Source of the DNA: Ramlibacter sp.
Lineage (GTDB): Bacteria; Pseudomonadota; Gammaproteobacteria; Burkholderiales; Burkholderiaceae_C
Assembly (NCBI GenBank): GCA_016713005.1
Contig: JADJPY010000001.1
Location: 682,001 to 746,000 of the forward strand
Direction: 5' to 3'
DNA: 64,000 nucleotides
In this document: positions 1 to 11,664 of the stretch, piece by piece
Numbering within the stretch: position 1 is the stretch's first letter
Layout of the letters: each line of letters opens with the position of its first letter
Translations under genes and position numbers: made by a program
The notes under the pieces: model-generated
Seen by the model: only the letters and a program-made list of their open reading frames with translations
Databases searched by the model: none
What the model was told of the DNA's origin: nothing

Positions 1-3105
<3,105 letters not shown>

Positions 3106-3152
3106 CGCGTCGCCCTGACGCGGTTTTCGCGGCATAATTGCCAAGACCAGAC

Positions 3153-3187
3153 ACCGCCTGGCGGCAACGCCCGGCGGTTTCCTTTTG
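3153..3187 (+). terminator. Stem-loop between carB and greA, possible terminator
   Basis: ACCGCCTGGC pairs with GCCCGGCGGT (one mismatch in ten) around the loop GGCAAC, and is followed by TTTCCTTTTG. This is a fair intrinsic terminator for carB. It lies only 24 bp before the greA start, so it could instead act as a 5' leader structure of greA. Confidence 0.5.
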
Positions 3188-3210
3188 TACCGACGACGGA
3201 GCACGACACC

Positions 3211-3687
3211 GTGGCCACCATCCCCATCACCAAGCGCGGCGCCGAGAAACTCAAGGCCGAGCTGCACCAGCTCAAGACCGTGCAGCGTCCCTGGGTCATC
3301 AACGCCATCGCCGAGGCGCGCGCCCAGGGCGACCTGAGCGAGAACGCCGAGTACGACGCCGCCAAGGACCGCCAGGGCTTCATCGAAGGCCGCATCCAGG
3401 AAATCGAAAGCAAGCTCTCGGCCGCCCAGATCATCGACCCGGCCGGGCTGGATGCCGGCGGCAAGGTGGTGTTCGGCGCCACCGTCGAACTGGAAGAGGA
3501 AAGCACGGGCGAGCAGGTCAAGTACCAGATCGTGGGCGAGGACGAGGCCGACCTGAAGCAGGGCCTGATCAACATCTCCAGCCCGATCGCGCGTGCGCTG
3601 ATCGGCAAGGAGGAGGGCGACACCGCCGAAGTGCAGGCGCCCGGTGGCGTCAAGCGCTACGAGGTCGTGGCCGTCCAGTACCTCTGA
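3211..3687 (+). CDS. greA: Transcription elongation factor GreA
   Basis: GreA binds RNA polymerase through its secondary channel and stimulates transcript cleavage to rescue backtracked complexes. The 158-residue product has the normal length and layout: an N-terminal antiparallel coiled coil with the acidic tip region (GDLSENAEYDAAK) and a C-terminal FKBP-like domain. The start is a GTG at 3211, because the family consensus MATIPIT begins exactly there. It follows carB, as is common in beta- and gammaproteobacteria. A membrane-protein gene starts about 25 bp downstream and may be cotranscribed. Confidence 0.98.
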   Translation: MATIPITKRGAEKLKAELHQLKTVQRPWVINAIAEARAQGDLSENAEYDAAKDRQGFIEGRIQEIESKLSAAQIIDPAGLDAGGKVVFGATVELEEESTGEQVKYQIVGEDEADLKQGLINISSPIARALIGKEEGDTAEVQAPGGVKRYEVVAVQYL

Positions 3688-3710
3688 GCCTCCTGCCGAC
3701 AGCCCCGCCT

Positions 3711-4130
3711 GTGGTGCAGCGCCTGCCCGTGATGCTGGCCGCCCTGTGGTGGGGCAGCCTCACCGGGGTGGCGTTTGTGGTGGTGCCGCTGCTGTTTGCG
3801 CACCTGCCGAGCCCCGCGCAGGCCGGCGGCATGGCCGCGAAGCTGTTTTCGGCGCAAACCTGGGTGGCACTGGCCTGCGGTCTGCCGATGGCGCTGATTT
3901 TGAGGAAAAAACCGGCTGCAGCCCCCGCCAGATGGACATCAACCGCTATGTTTTTGATAGCAGCCGGTGTTGCATTTGCGCTGCTTCTGGAGTTCGCCGT
4001 GGCGCCGCGCATCGTTGCGCGCGAGAACCTGCGCCTGTGGCACAGCCTGGGCAGCGCGATGCTGGTGGCGCAGTGGGCATGCGCCGGCGCGACGCTGTGG
4101 AGGCTGGTCAGCCGAGCTGGCTCTTCTTGA
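3711..4130 (+). CDS. DUF4149 small integral membrane protein
   Basis: Hydrophobic protein of 139 residues with about four membrane segments (LAALWWGSLTGVAFVVVPLL near the N-terminus). It resembles the DUF4149 family often found after greA in Burkholderiales; its function is unknown. I place the start at the GTG of 3711; GTG 3714 or ATG 3732 are alternatives. Residues 64-84 are encoded by a reverse-oriented copy of the 60-bp interspersed repeat, so part of the loop and following helix is repeat-derived. The 3' end overlaps the convergent yhbY gene by 23 bp. Confidence 0.75.
   Translation: MVQRLPVMLAALWWGSLTGVAFVVVPLLFAHLPSPAQAGGMAAKLFSAQTWVALACGLPMALILRKKPAAAPARWTSTAMFLIAAGVAFALLLEFAVAPRIVARENLRLWHSLGSAMLVAQWACAGATLWRLVSRAGSS
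3902..3961 (-). repeat. Interspersed 60-bp repeat, copy 1 (inside DUF4149 gene)
   Basis: Read on the minus strand it starts GCTATCAAAAACATAGC and continues to CTGGCGGGGGCTGCAGCC and a T-rich tail, matching the other copies. It is antisense to, and inside, the DUF4149 coding sequence and keeps that frame open. Confidence 0.85.
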
Positions 4131-4581
4131 CCGATTTCTTCTTGGGCTTGGCGCGCTTGACCTGCCCGCCGGGCGTGAGGCGCTGGTTGCCCAGCACCCG
4201 CAGCGTGCGCACTTCGGGCCGCTGGCCGCCGCGCTTGCTGTATTTGAGCACCTTCACGTCGCGCGGACCGGGCATGCGGTCCTCGTCCTCGGCGCGCTCT
4301 TTCACCGGCTTGGGGCGCCAAAGCACCAGCAGCTTGCCGATGTGCTGGATCGGCGCAGCGCCGAGCTCGTCGGCCAGTTGCTGGTAGATGGCTTCGCGCT
4401 GGGCGCGGTCGTCGCCGAGCACGCGGACCTTGATCAGGCCGTGGGCGTTGAGGGCGGCGTCGGTTTCCTTCTTGACGGCCGCGGTCAGGCCGTCATTGCC
4501 GATCATGACCACCGGGTCCAGGTGGTGGGATTCGGCGCGATGGACCTTGCGCTGGGCGACAGTGAGTTGGATGGCAGGCAT
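4108..4581 (-). CDS. yhbY: YhbY-family RNA-binding protein (CRM domain)
   Basis: Small basic CRM (CRS1-YhbY) domain protein associated in Escherichia coli with the large ribosomal subunit. The first 95 residues hold the CRM fold, including VMIGNDGLTAAVKKE, the expected GxxGLT-type RNA-binding loop. The C-terminal tail of about 60 residues is lysine- and arginine-rich (KRAKPKKKSVKK) and longer than in E. coli, as is common in Burkholderiales. It is divergent from rlmE with only 32 bp between the start codons, the classic yhbY/rlmE arrangement. The 3' end overlaps the DUF4149 gene. Confidence 0.93.
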   Translation of the reverse strand: MPAIQLTVAQRKVHRAESHHLDPVVMIGNDGLTAAVKKETDAALNAHGLIKVRVLGDDRAQREAIYQQLADELGAAPIQHIGKLLVLWRPKPVKERAEDEDRMPGPRDVKVLKYSKRGGQRPEVRTLRVLGNQRLTPGGQVKRAKPKKKSVKKSQLG

Positions 4582-4613
4582 GGACGTATTATCCCCGGGA
4601 GCAGCAACGCAGC

Positions 4614-5273
4614 ATGAAAGTCAAAACCAAAAGCCGCAAGGTCAACAAGTCGTGGCTGAACGACCACGTCAACGACCCCTGGGTAAAACTGGCCCAGCGG
4701 GAGGGTTATCGCGCCCGCGCGGCCTACAAGCTCAAGGAAATCGACGAGACACTGGGCCTGGTGCGCCCCGGCCACCTGGTGGTGGACCTGGGCAGCGCCC
4801 CCGGCGCCTGGAGCCAGTACCTGCGCCGGCGGCTTTCGCCCGGCGGAGCGGCCGTCGGCCAGCTGGACGGCACCATCCTCGCGCTGGACATCCTGCCCAT
4901 GGAGCCGGTGGAGGGCGTCACCTTCCTGCAGGGTGACTTCCGCGAGCCGGCCATGCTGGCGCAACTGGAGGCGGTGCTGGCCGGGCGGCTGGCCGATGTG
5001 GTGGTGTCCGACATGGCACCCAACCTCTCGGGCATTGAATCGGCCGACGCAGCCCGCATTACCAACCTGGTGGAACTGGCGGTGGAATTCACGTTGCGCC
5101 ACATGAAGCCCGACGGCGCACTGGTCACCAAGGTCTTCCATGGCAGCGGCTACAGCCAGCTGGTGAAGCTGTTCAAGCAGACGTTTCGCGTCGTCAAACC
5201 CATCAAACCCAAGGCTTCGCGCGACAAGTCCTCGGAGACTTTCCTGGTCGGAATCGGGCTGCGCAATCCCTGA
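4614..5273 (+). CDS. rlmE: 23S rRNA 2'-O-ribose U2552 methyltransferase RlmE (FtsJ/RrmJ)
   Basis: Methylates the 2'-OH of U2552 in the A loop of 23S rRNA in the late 50S particle. The 219-residue protein has the SAM-binding motif DLGSAPGAWSQYL, then SDMAPNLSG and the catalytic Lys in LVTKVFHG, so the K-D-K-E set of the FtsJ family can be assembled. The N-terminal basic part (KSRKVNKSWLNDHVNDPW) is typical. It sits 138 bp before ftsH, as in many proteobacteria where the two form a heat-shock unit. Confidence 0.97.
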   Translation: MKVKTKSRKVNKSWLNDHVNDPWVKLAQREGYRARAAYKLKEIDETLGLVRPGHLVVDLGSAPGAWSQYLRRRLSPGGAAVGQLDGTILALDILPMEPVEGVTFLQGDFREPAMLAQLEAVLAGRLADVVVSDMAPNLSGIESADAARITNLVELAVEFTLRHMKPDGALVTKVFHGSGYSQLVKLFKQTFRVVKPIKPKASRDKSSETFLVGIGLRNP

Positions 5274-5410
5274 TTCAGGTCAACCCTCTGCCGCCTGTGG
5301 CCGCAAACCCGACACACGGGCGGGGGCGGCCCGGCGAAAAGACCGGTTTCGAGCCTTGAAACCCCTAAAATGGGGCGCAACTACGCCCTGTCCCTTTACC
5401 GGAGCCTCGC

Positions 5411-7315
5411 TTGAACAATCAGTGGTTCTCAAAAATCGCCGTCTGGATGGTGATTGCACTCGTGCTGTTTACGGTTTTCAAACAGTTTGATGCGCGTGGC
5501 ACGGCGGGCGCCAGCGTCATGGGCTACTCCGATTTCCTCGAGGAAGTTCGCAGCAAGCGGATCAAGAGCGCCGTCATCCAGGAAGGCCCGGGCGGCACCG
5601 AAATCGCCGCGGTCACCAATGACGACCGGCGCGTGCGCACCACGGCCACCTACCTGGACCGTGGCCTCGTGGGCGACCTGATCAACAACGGCGTCAAGTT
5701 CGACGTCAAGCCGCGCGAAGAAAGCTCCCTGTTGATGACGCTGCTGGTCAGCTGGGGGCCGATGCTGCTGCTGATCGGCGTGTGGATCTATTTCATGCGC
5801 CAGATGCAGGGCGGCGGCAAGGGCGGCGCCTTCAGCTTCGGCAAGAGCAAGGCGCGCATGCTGGACGAGAACAACAACACGGTGACCTTCGCCGACGTCG
5901 CAGGTTGCGACGAGGCCAAGGAAGAGGTCAAGGAGCTGGTGGATTTCCTGCGCGACCCGCAGAAGTTCCAGAAGCTGGGCGGGCGCATCCCGCGCGGCGT
6001 GCTCATGGTTGGCCCCCCCGGCACCGGCAAGACGCTGCTGGCCAAGTCCATCGCCGGCGAGGCCAAGGTGCCGTTCTTCAGCATCTCCGGCTCCGATTTC
6101 GTCGAGATGTTCGTCGGCGTGGGCGCGGCCCGCGTGCGCGACATGTTCGAGAACGCCAAGAAAAACGCCCCCTGCATCATCTTCATCGATGAAATCGACG
6201 CCGTCGGCCGCCACCGCGGCGCTGGCCTGGGCGGCGGCAACGACGAGCGCGAGCAGACCCTCAACCAGATGCTGGTGGAGATGGACGGATTCGAGACCAA
6301 CCTGGGTGTGATCGTGATCGCGGCCACCAACCGCCCCGACATCCTGGATCCGGCGCTGCTGCGCCCGGGCCGCTTTGACCGCCAGGTCTATGTGACGCTG
6401 CCCGACATCCGCGGGCGCGAGCAGATCCTCAACGTGCACATGCGCAAGGTGCCGATCGGCCAGGACGTCAACGCCAGCGTGATCGCGCGCGGCACACCCG
6501 GCATGTCGGGTGCAGACCTTGCCAACCTGTGCAACGAAGCCGCCCTGATGGCCGCGCGCCGCAGCGCACGCGTGGTGGAGATGCAGGACTTCGAGAAGGC
6601 CAAGGACAAGATCTACATGGGCCCCGAGCGCAAGAGCATGGTCATGACCGAAGAGGACAAGCGCGCCACGGCCTATCACGAGTCCGGCCACGCCATCGTT
6701 GCCGAAATGCTCCCAGGCACGGATCCGGTGCACAAGGTCACCATCATGCCGCGTGGCCGTGCCCTGGGCGTGACCTGGCAACTGCCCGAGCGCGACAAGT
6801 ACAGCCTGTACTTTGACCAGATGCTCAACGAGATCAGCATCCTGTTTGGCGGGCGCATCGCCGAAGACCTGTTCGTCAAGAAGATCTCTACCGGCGCGTC
6901 AAACGACTACGAGCGCGCCACCAAGATCGCGCGCGACATGGTCACCCGCTATGGCATGAGCGCCGTCATGGGCCCCATGGTCTACGCCGAGAACGAGGGC
7001 GAGGTCTTCCTGGGCCGCAGCATGACGCGCACCACCAGCATCAGCGAGAGCACCCAGCAGAAGGTCGACAGCGAAATCCGCCGCATCCTGGACGAGCAGT
7101 ACCAGGCAGCGCAGAAGATCCTGGAGGTCAACCGCGACAAGGTCGAGGTCATGACCGAGGCCCTGATGAAGTGGGAAACCATCGACCGCGAGCAGATCGA
7201 GGACATCATGGCCGGGCGTGACCCGCGCCCCCCGAAGGACTGGACGCCGCGCAATCCGAGCCAGGGTGGCGGCACGCCGCCAGTGGCCACGGACCCGGCT
7301 CCGACGGTTGCGTGA
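5411..7315 (+). CDS. ftsH: ATP-dependent zinc metalloprotease FtsH
   Basis: Membrane-anchored AAA+ protease that degrades unassembled membrane proteins and short-lived regulators. Two N-terminal membrane segments (about residues 8-24 and 101-122) flank a periplasmic domain. The AAA module follows, with Walker A GPPGTGKT near residue 200 and Walker B IIFIDEIDA, then the protease domain with zinc motif HESGH near residue 423. The total of 634 residues is normal. Translation begins at a TTG (5411), where the conserved N-terminus MNNQWFSKIA starts; GGAGCC precedes it. A strong terminator follows. Confidence 0.98.
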   Translation: MNNQWFSKIAVWMVIALVLFTVFKQFDARGTAGASVMGYSDFLEEVRSKRIKSAVIQEGPGGTEIAAVTNDDRRVRTTATYLDRGLVGDLINNGVKFDVKPREESSLLMTLLVSWGPMLLLIGVWIYFMRQMQGGGKGGAFSFGKSKARMLDENNNTVTFADVAGCDEAKEEVKELVDFLRDPQKFQKLGGRIPRGVLMVGPPGTGKTLLAKSIAGEAKVPFFSISGSDFVEMFVGVGAARVRDMFENAKKNAPCIIFIDEIDAVGRHRGAGLGGGNDEREQTLNQMLVEMDGFETNLGVIVIAATNRPDILDPALLRPGRFDRQVYVTLPDIRGREQILNVHMRKVPIGQDVNASVIARGTPGMSGADLANLCNEAALMAARRSARVVEMQDFEKAKDKIYMGPERKSMVMTEEDKRATAYHESGHAIVAEMLPGTDPVHKVTIMPRGRALGVTWQLPERDKYSLYFDQMLNEISILFGGRIAEDLFVKKISTGASNDYERATKIARDMVTRYGMSAVMGPMVYAENEGEVFLGRSMTRTTSISESTQQKVDSEIRRILDEQYQAAQKILEVNRDKVEVMTEALMKWETIDREQIEDIMAGRDPRPPKDWTPRNPSQGGGTPPVATDPAPTVA

Positions 7316-7339
7316 CAGGCGCAATGCGTCGTGTATCCA

Positions 7340-7360
7340 GGGGCCTTCGGGCCCCTTTTT
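7340..7360 (+). terminator. Intrinsic terminator after ftsH
   Basis: GGGGCC pairs perfectly with GGCCCC around a TTCG tetraloop and is followed by TTTTT. It lies 24 bp after the ftsH stop codon and 31 bp before the folP start. Confidence 0.9.
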
Positions 7361-7391
7361 GCTGACGCCGGCGTGCAGCGACAATTGCTTC

Positions 7392-8234
7392 ATGCAGTAT
7401 TGGCAAACCACCCGCTTCGAGGTGCCGCTGACGCGCCCGCAGGTGATGGGCATCGTCAACGTGACGCCCGATTCCTTCTCGGACGGCGGCCGTCATGACG
7501 ATCCGAAGGCCGCGCTGGCCCATTGCGAGCGCCTCTTGCGCGACGGCGCGCACCTGCTGGACATCGGTGGCGAATCCACCCGCCCTGGCAGCCCGCCGGT
7601 GCCGCTGGAAGTCGAACTGGCACGGGTGCTGCCCATCGTGCGCGAGGCGGTCCGCCTGGGCGTGCCGGTCTCGGTGGACACCTGCAAGCCCGGCGTGATG
7701 CAGGCCGTGCTGGACCTGGGCGCCGACGTCATCAACGACGTCTGGGCCCTGCGCCAGAGCGGCGCACGCGAGGTGGTGGCGGCGCATCCGTCCTGTGGCG
7801 TGTGCCTGATGCACATGCACCGCGACCCCCAGACCATGCAGGCCGCGCCCATGGAGGGCGATGCCGTGCCTCAGGTGCTATCATTTTTGAAGCAGGTGAG
7901 TGAGGATCTGCGCGGGCTGGGGGTCGAAAAGGCCCGGATTGTCTGGGACGCCGGCACCGGCTTTGGCAAGACGGTGGAACAGAACTTCGCGCTGCTGGCG
8001 CGCCAGGCGGAGCTGCGCGCACCCGGATACCCCATACTGGCAGGCTGGTCGCGCAAGTCCTCGCTGGGCGCGGTCACCGGATGGCCGGTGGACGGGCGCA
8101 TGGTGCCCAGCGTGGCGGCAGCGGTTTTGGCGGTGGAGCGCGGTGCGCGCATCGTGCGCGTGCACGACGTGCGCGAGACCGTGGCGGCGCTCGCGGTCTG
8201 GCAGGCGATGAACGAACAGGACGACAACCCATGA
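7392..8234 (+). CDS. folP: Dihydropteroate synthase
   Basis: Condenses 6-hydroxymethyl-7,8-dihydropterin pyrophosphate with p-aminobenzoate in folate synthesis; target of sulfonamides. The 280-residue TIM-barrel protein shows the two family signatures, MGIVNVTPDSFSDGG near residue 17 and GGESTRPGS, and DAGTGFGKT later on. The ATG at 7392 is chosen because the family N-terminus starts there. The stop overlaps the glmM start as ATGA. Residues about 162-181 coincide with a degenerate copy of the 60-bp repeat in a helix region that is variable in the family. Confidence 0.97.
   Translation: MQYWQTTRFEVPLTRPQVMGIVNVTPDSFSDGGRHDDPKAALAHCERLLRDGAHLLDIGGESTRPGSPPVPLEVELARVLPIVREAVRLGVPVSVDTCKPGVMQAVLDLGADVINDVWALRQSGAREVVAAHPSCGVCLMHMHRDPQTMQAAPMEGDAVPQVLSFLKQVSEDLRGLGVEKARIVWDAGTGFGKTVEQNFALLARQAELRAPGYPILAGWSRKSSLGAVTGWPVDGRMVPSVAAAVLAVERGARIVRVHDVRETVAALAVWQAMNEQDDNP
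7877..7932 (+). repeat. Interspersed 60-bp repeat, copy 2 (degenerate, inside folP)
   Basis: GCTATCATTTTTGAAGC, then CAGGTGAG, CTGCGCGGGCTGGGGG and an A-rich end line up with the other copies but with more mismatches. It is the weakest of the eleven and could be a chance match. Confidence 0.5.
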
Positions 8235-9562
8235 CAAGGCAGTATTTCGGCACGGACGGCATCCGGGGGACGGTGGGCCAGCCGCCCATCACCCCGGACT
8301 TTGTGCTGCGACTTGCACACGCCGTCGGCCGTGTGCTGCGCAAGGCGGGTGGCCCCCAGGTGGTGCTGATCGGCAAGGACACGCGCATTTCGGGCTACAT
8401 GCTGGAGTCCGCGCTGGAGTCCGGCTTCAACTCCGCAGGTGTGGATGTGGTCCTGCTGGGCCCCGTGCCCACCCCGGCCGTGGCCTACCTGACGCGCGCG
8501 CTGCGCGCCAGCCTGGGTGTGGTGATCAGCGCCAGCCACAACCCGTTTGCCGACAACGGAATCAAGTTCTTCAGCGCCCAGGGCACCAAGCTGCCCGACG
8601 AGTGGGAGCTGGCGGTCGAGGCCGCGCTGGCCGAGCCGCCGGTCTGGGTCGAATCGGCCCAGCTGGGCAAGTCGCGCCGTCTGGACGACGCGGCCGGGCG
8701 CTACATCGAGTTCTGCAAGAGCACCTTCTCCAATGACATGACACTGCGCGGCCTTCGGGTGGTGGTGGACGCGGCGCACGGCGCGGCCTACCAGATTGCG
8801 CCCAAGGTGTTCCATGAGCTGGGCGCCGAAGTCGTGGCCATCGGCTGCGCACCCGACGGCCTGAACATCAACAGTGGCGTGGGCGCCACCCACCCCGATG
8901 CGCTGGTGGCCGCGGTGGCCGCGCACCGCGCGGACTACGGCATTGCGCTGGACGGCGACGCCGACCGGCTGCAGGTGGTGGACCGCGACGGCCGCCTCTA
9001 CAACGGCGACGAATTGCTGTACCTGCTGGTGGCCGACCGCATCGCCCGCGACGAGGACGTGCCCGGCGCCGTGGGCACCGTGATGACCAACATGGCGGTC
9101 GAGCTGGCCCTGAAGGCGCGCGGCGTGAAGTTTGTGCGGGCCAAGGTCGGTGACCGCTACGTGCTCGAAGAGATGCACAGGCACGGGTGGCTGCTGGGCG
9201 GTGAGGGGTCGGGTCACCTGCTGATGCTGGACCGCCACACCACCGGTGACGGCCTGGTGAGCGCGCTGCAGGTGCTGCAGGCGTGTGTGGGCAGCGGCCG
9301 CACGCTGGCGCAGCTGCTGGCCGGGGTGACGCTCTTCCCCCAGGAGCTGATCAACGTGCGCCTCAAGCCCGGTACCCGCTGGCAGGACAACGCTGCGCTC
9401 ACCGAAGCGACCCGTGCGGTCGAAGCCGAACTGGGTGACACCGGCCGCGTGCTGATCCGCGCCAGCGGCACCGAGCCGGTGCTGCGTGTCATGGTCGAGG
9501 CGCGCGACGCGGCGCAGGCCCGGTCTGCGGCACAGCGCATCGCCGCGGCAGCGCAAGGGTGA
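8231..9562 (+). CDS. glmM: Phosphoglucosamine mutase
   Basis: Converts glucosamine-6-phosphate to glucosamine-1-phosphate for UDP-GlcNAc, peptidoglycan and lipopolysaccharide synthesis. The 443-residue product has the phosphoserine loop SASHNP near residue 101, the metal-binding DGDADR motif and the C-terminal phosphate-binding RASGTEPVLR. The N-terminus MTRQYFGTDGIRG is diagnostic of GlmM. It starts at the ATGA overlap with folP and ends in a GTGA overlap with the next gene, so folP-glmM-GNAT is a translationally coupled operon. Confidence 0.98.
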   Translation: MTRQYFGTDGIRGTVGQPPITPDFVLRLAHAVGRVLRKAGGPQVVLIGKDTRISGYMLESALESGFNSAGVDVVLLGPVPTPAVAYLTRALRASLGVVISASHNPFADNGIKFFSAQGTKLPDEWELAVEAALAEPPVWVESAQLGKSRRLDDAAGRYIEFCKSTFSNDMTLRGLRVVVDAAHGAAYQIAPKVFHELGAEVVAIGCAPDGLNINSGVGATHPDALVAAVAAHRADYGIALDGDADRLQVVDRDGRLYNGDELLYLLVADRIARDEDVPGAVGTVMTNMAVELALKARGVKFVRAKVGDRYVLEEMHRHGWLLGGEGSGHLLMLDRHTTGDGLVSALQVLQACVGSGRTLAQLLAGVTLFPQELINVRLKPGTRWQDNAALTEATRAVEAELGDTGRVLIRASGTEPVLRVMVEARDAAQARSAAQRIAAAAQG

Positions 9563-10089
9563 GCGCCGTGACCGGCGGCGCCACCACGGCCGTGCAAGTC
9601 CTGCTGGCCGACTACGACAACCCGGTCCATGCGGACGCCATCGTGGACCTGCTGGACAGCTATGCGCTGGACGTAAGCGGTGGCGGCCAGCCGTTGTCCG
9701 GCTACGCCAGGACGCATCTGGTCGCAGGGCTGAAAGCGCGGCCCCAGGCCTTCAGCCTGCTGGCCTGGGACGGCGACCAGGCCGTGGGTCTGGCCAACTG
9801 CATCGAGGGTTTTTCGACCTTCGCGGCGTTGCCGCTGGTCAACCTGCACGACCTGGCCGTGCGGCCCACGCACCGGGGCCGTGGCGTGGGCGCCGCGCTG
9901 CTGGCCGGCGTGGAGCGCGAGGCGCGTTCGCGCGGCGCGTGCAAGCTGACGCTGGAGGTGCTTTCCGGCAACCGGGTGGCGATCGGCCTGTACGAGCGGA
10001 CGGGCTTTGCCGGCTACCAGCTGGACCCGGCCATGGGCCACGCGGTGTTTTTGCAGAAGTGGCTGGAAGAAGGGTCGCCGGACGCCTGA
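9559..10089 (+). CDS. GNAT-family N-acetyltransferase
   Basis: Acyl-CoA-dependent acetyltransferase of unknown substrate, 176 residues. The GNAT motif A is clear in DLAVRPTHRGRGVGAALL (R/Q-x-x-G-x-G/A acetyl-CoA loop), followed by the motif B region NRVAIGLYERTGF. The start is the GTG overlapping the glmM stop codon, which implies coupling to folP-glmM. The C-terminus runs tail-to-tail against the arsenite transporter gene with a 14-bp gap. No signal peptide or fused domain is seen. Confidence 0.88.
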   Translation: MSAVTGGATTAVQVLLADYDNPVHADAIVDLLDSYALDVSGGGQPLSGYARTHLVAGLKARPQAFSLLAWDGDQAVGLANCIEGFSTFAALPLVNLHDLAVRPTHRGRGVGAALLAGVEREARSRGACKLTLEVLSGNRVAIGLYERTGFAGYQLDPAMGHAVFLQKWLEEGSPDA

Positions 10090-10103
10090 ATCGCGAGTCG
10101 TCC

Positions 10104-11129
10104 TCAGGCGGCAGCGGATTCAAACCAGTGCGGTATGCGGTTGACGAGCGCCACCAGCGACAACATCACCGGCACTTCGACCAGCACGCCCACCACAGTT
10201 GCAAGCGCGGCGCCCGAGTTCAGTCCGAACAGCGAGATCGCCACCGCGACAGCCAGTTCGAAGAAATTGGAGGTCCCGATCAGGCAGGCGGGGCCGGCGA
10301 CGTTGTGCGGCAGGCGCAGCAGCCTGGCGCCCAGAAGACTCACCGCAAAAATGCCGTAGCTTTGCAGGATCAGCGGAACGGCAATCATGGCAATCACCAC
10401 AGGTTTGGCCACCAGCGTGCCGGCCTGAAAGCCGAACAGCAGCACCACGGTGGCGATGAGTCCCACGATGGACCAGGGCTTGAGGCGTGCCACAAGGTCG
10501 TCCACCGCCCGCGCAGAGCGGCGCAGCAGCAGGTGCCGGGTGGCCATGCCGGCCAGCAGGGGCAGCACCACATACAGCACCGTGGACAGCAGCAGCGTCT
10601 CCCATGGCACGGTGAGGTCGGTCACGCCCAGCAGAAACGCTGCAATCGGGGCAAACGCAAACACCATGATGATGTCGTTGACGGAGACCTGGACCAGCGT
10701 GTAGTTGGCGTCTCCCCGGACCAGCTGGCTCCAGACAAACACCATGGCCGTGCAGGGTGCCACCCCCAGCAGAATCATGCCGGCGATGTACTCGTTGGCC
10801 GACTGCGGGTCTACCCAGGGCGCAAACACGTAACGAAAAAACAGGATGCCCAGCGCGGCCATGGTGAAGGGCTTGACCAGCCAGTTCACCGTCAGCGTCA
10901 GCACCAGTCCACGCGGCTTGCGGCCCACGTCCTTGACCGACGTCCAGTCGATCTGGACCATCATCGGATAAATCATGACCCATATAAACACGGCGACCAC
11001 CAGGTTCACATGGGCCACCTCCAGCGCTGCAACGGCGGTAAACAGCCCCGGCAGGACCAGACCGACGCCTACGCCCGCAAGGATTCCGAGCCCCACCCAA
11101 ATTGTGAGGTAGCGTTCAAACAAGCCCAT
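10104..11129 (-). CDS. acr3: ACR3-family arsenite efflux permease
   Basis: Inner-membrane arsenite (As(III)) exporter of the ACR3/BART superfamily, with ten predicted membrane helices across 341 residues. The conserved APCTAMVFVWS segment (with the functionally important Cys) in the middle and GTSNFFELAVAV near the C-terminus identify ACR3 rather than ArsB. It is the last gene of the ars operon: its ATG abuts the arsC stop codon (TGA directly followed by ATG), so the two are coupled. Substrate is inferred from family and operon. Confidence 0.95.
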   Translation of the reverse strand: MGLFERYLTIWVGLGILAGVGVGLVLPGLFTAVAALEVAHVNLVVAVFIWVMIYPMMVQIDWTSVKDVGRKPRGLVLTLTVNWLVKPFTMAALGILFFRYVFAPWVDPQSANEYIAGMILLGVAPCTAMVFVWSQLVRGDANYTLVQVSVNDIIMVFAFAPIAAFLLGVTDLTVPWETLLLSTVLYVVLPLLAGMATRHLLLRRSARAVDDLVARLKPWSIVGLIATVVLLFGFQAGTLVAKPVVIAMIAVPLILQSYGIFAVSLLGARLLRLPHNVAGPACLIGTSNFFELAVAVAISLFGLNSGAALATVVGVLVEVPVMLSLVALVNRIPHWFESAAA

Positions 11130-11642
11130 TCATGCCACCTGTTCAGACTGTGCCATCGCACGCGCGGCGCGTTGCAGTGAAAGCCCCTCAAGGCTGTCCG
11201 GGGGCAGGTTCACCAGCAGTTCCAGCCGCCGGCGGATGGCGTGCAGCGTCTGGCGGAATGCCTCCAGCCGTTGATCGTCTGTACCTTCCACCGCCGAAGG
11301 GTCGGCGTAGCCCCAGTGCGCGGTGGCGGGCTGGCCCGGCCAATAGGGGCACTGCTCGCCCGCCGCGTTGTCGCAGACGGTGATCACCAGGTCCATGTGG
11401 GGCGCGCCGGGCAGGGCGAACCCGTCCCAGCTCTTGCTGCGCAGGCCATCGGTGCGGATGCCGGCGGACTGCAGCACCTTCAGGCCCAGCGGATTGGGCT
11501 GCTGGTTCGCGCGCGGGCTGCTGCCGGCGGAAAACGCCTTGAAGCGGCCGTTGCCGATGTGGTTGAGGGTGGCTTCGGCCAGGATGCTGCGGGCGGAGTT
11601 GTGCGTGCACAGGAACAGCACGTGGACAGGGCGGTCACTCAT
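11130..11642 (-). CDS. arsC: Arsenate reductase, low-molecular-weight phosphatase type
   Basis: Reduces arsenate to arsenite for export by Acr3. The 170-residue protein belongs to the LMW protein-tyrosine-phosphatase-like ArsC class: the P-loop CTHNSARS starts at Cys12 and the downstream VITVCDNA segment supplies a further Cys. The ATG at 11642 is preferred over an in-frame GTG at 11660 because GGAG lies about 8 nt before it and the fold begins there. Only C-terminal variation is visible. It sits between arsI and acr3. Confidence 0.94.
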   Translation of the reverse strand: MSDRPVHVLFLCTHNSARSILAEATLNHIGNGRFKAFSAGSSPRANQQPNPLGLKVLQSAGIRTDGLRSKSWDGFALPGAPHMDLVITVCDNAAGEQCPYWPGQPATAHWGYADPSAVEGTDDQRLEAFRQTLHAIRRRLELLVNLPPDSLEGLSLQRAARAMAQSEQVA

Positions 11643-11664
11643 GGGATGCTCCGGCTTCACTGTG

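Noticed and set aside
3115..3140. greA promoter with CATAAT at about 3133
   Set aside because: No -35 box at acceptable spacing was found.
11643..11660. Earlier GTG start of arsC
   Set aside because: No ribosome-binding site, adds six residues outside the fold, while ATG 11642 has GGAG at good distance.
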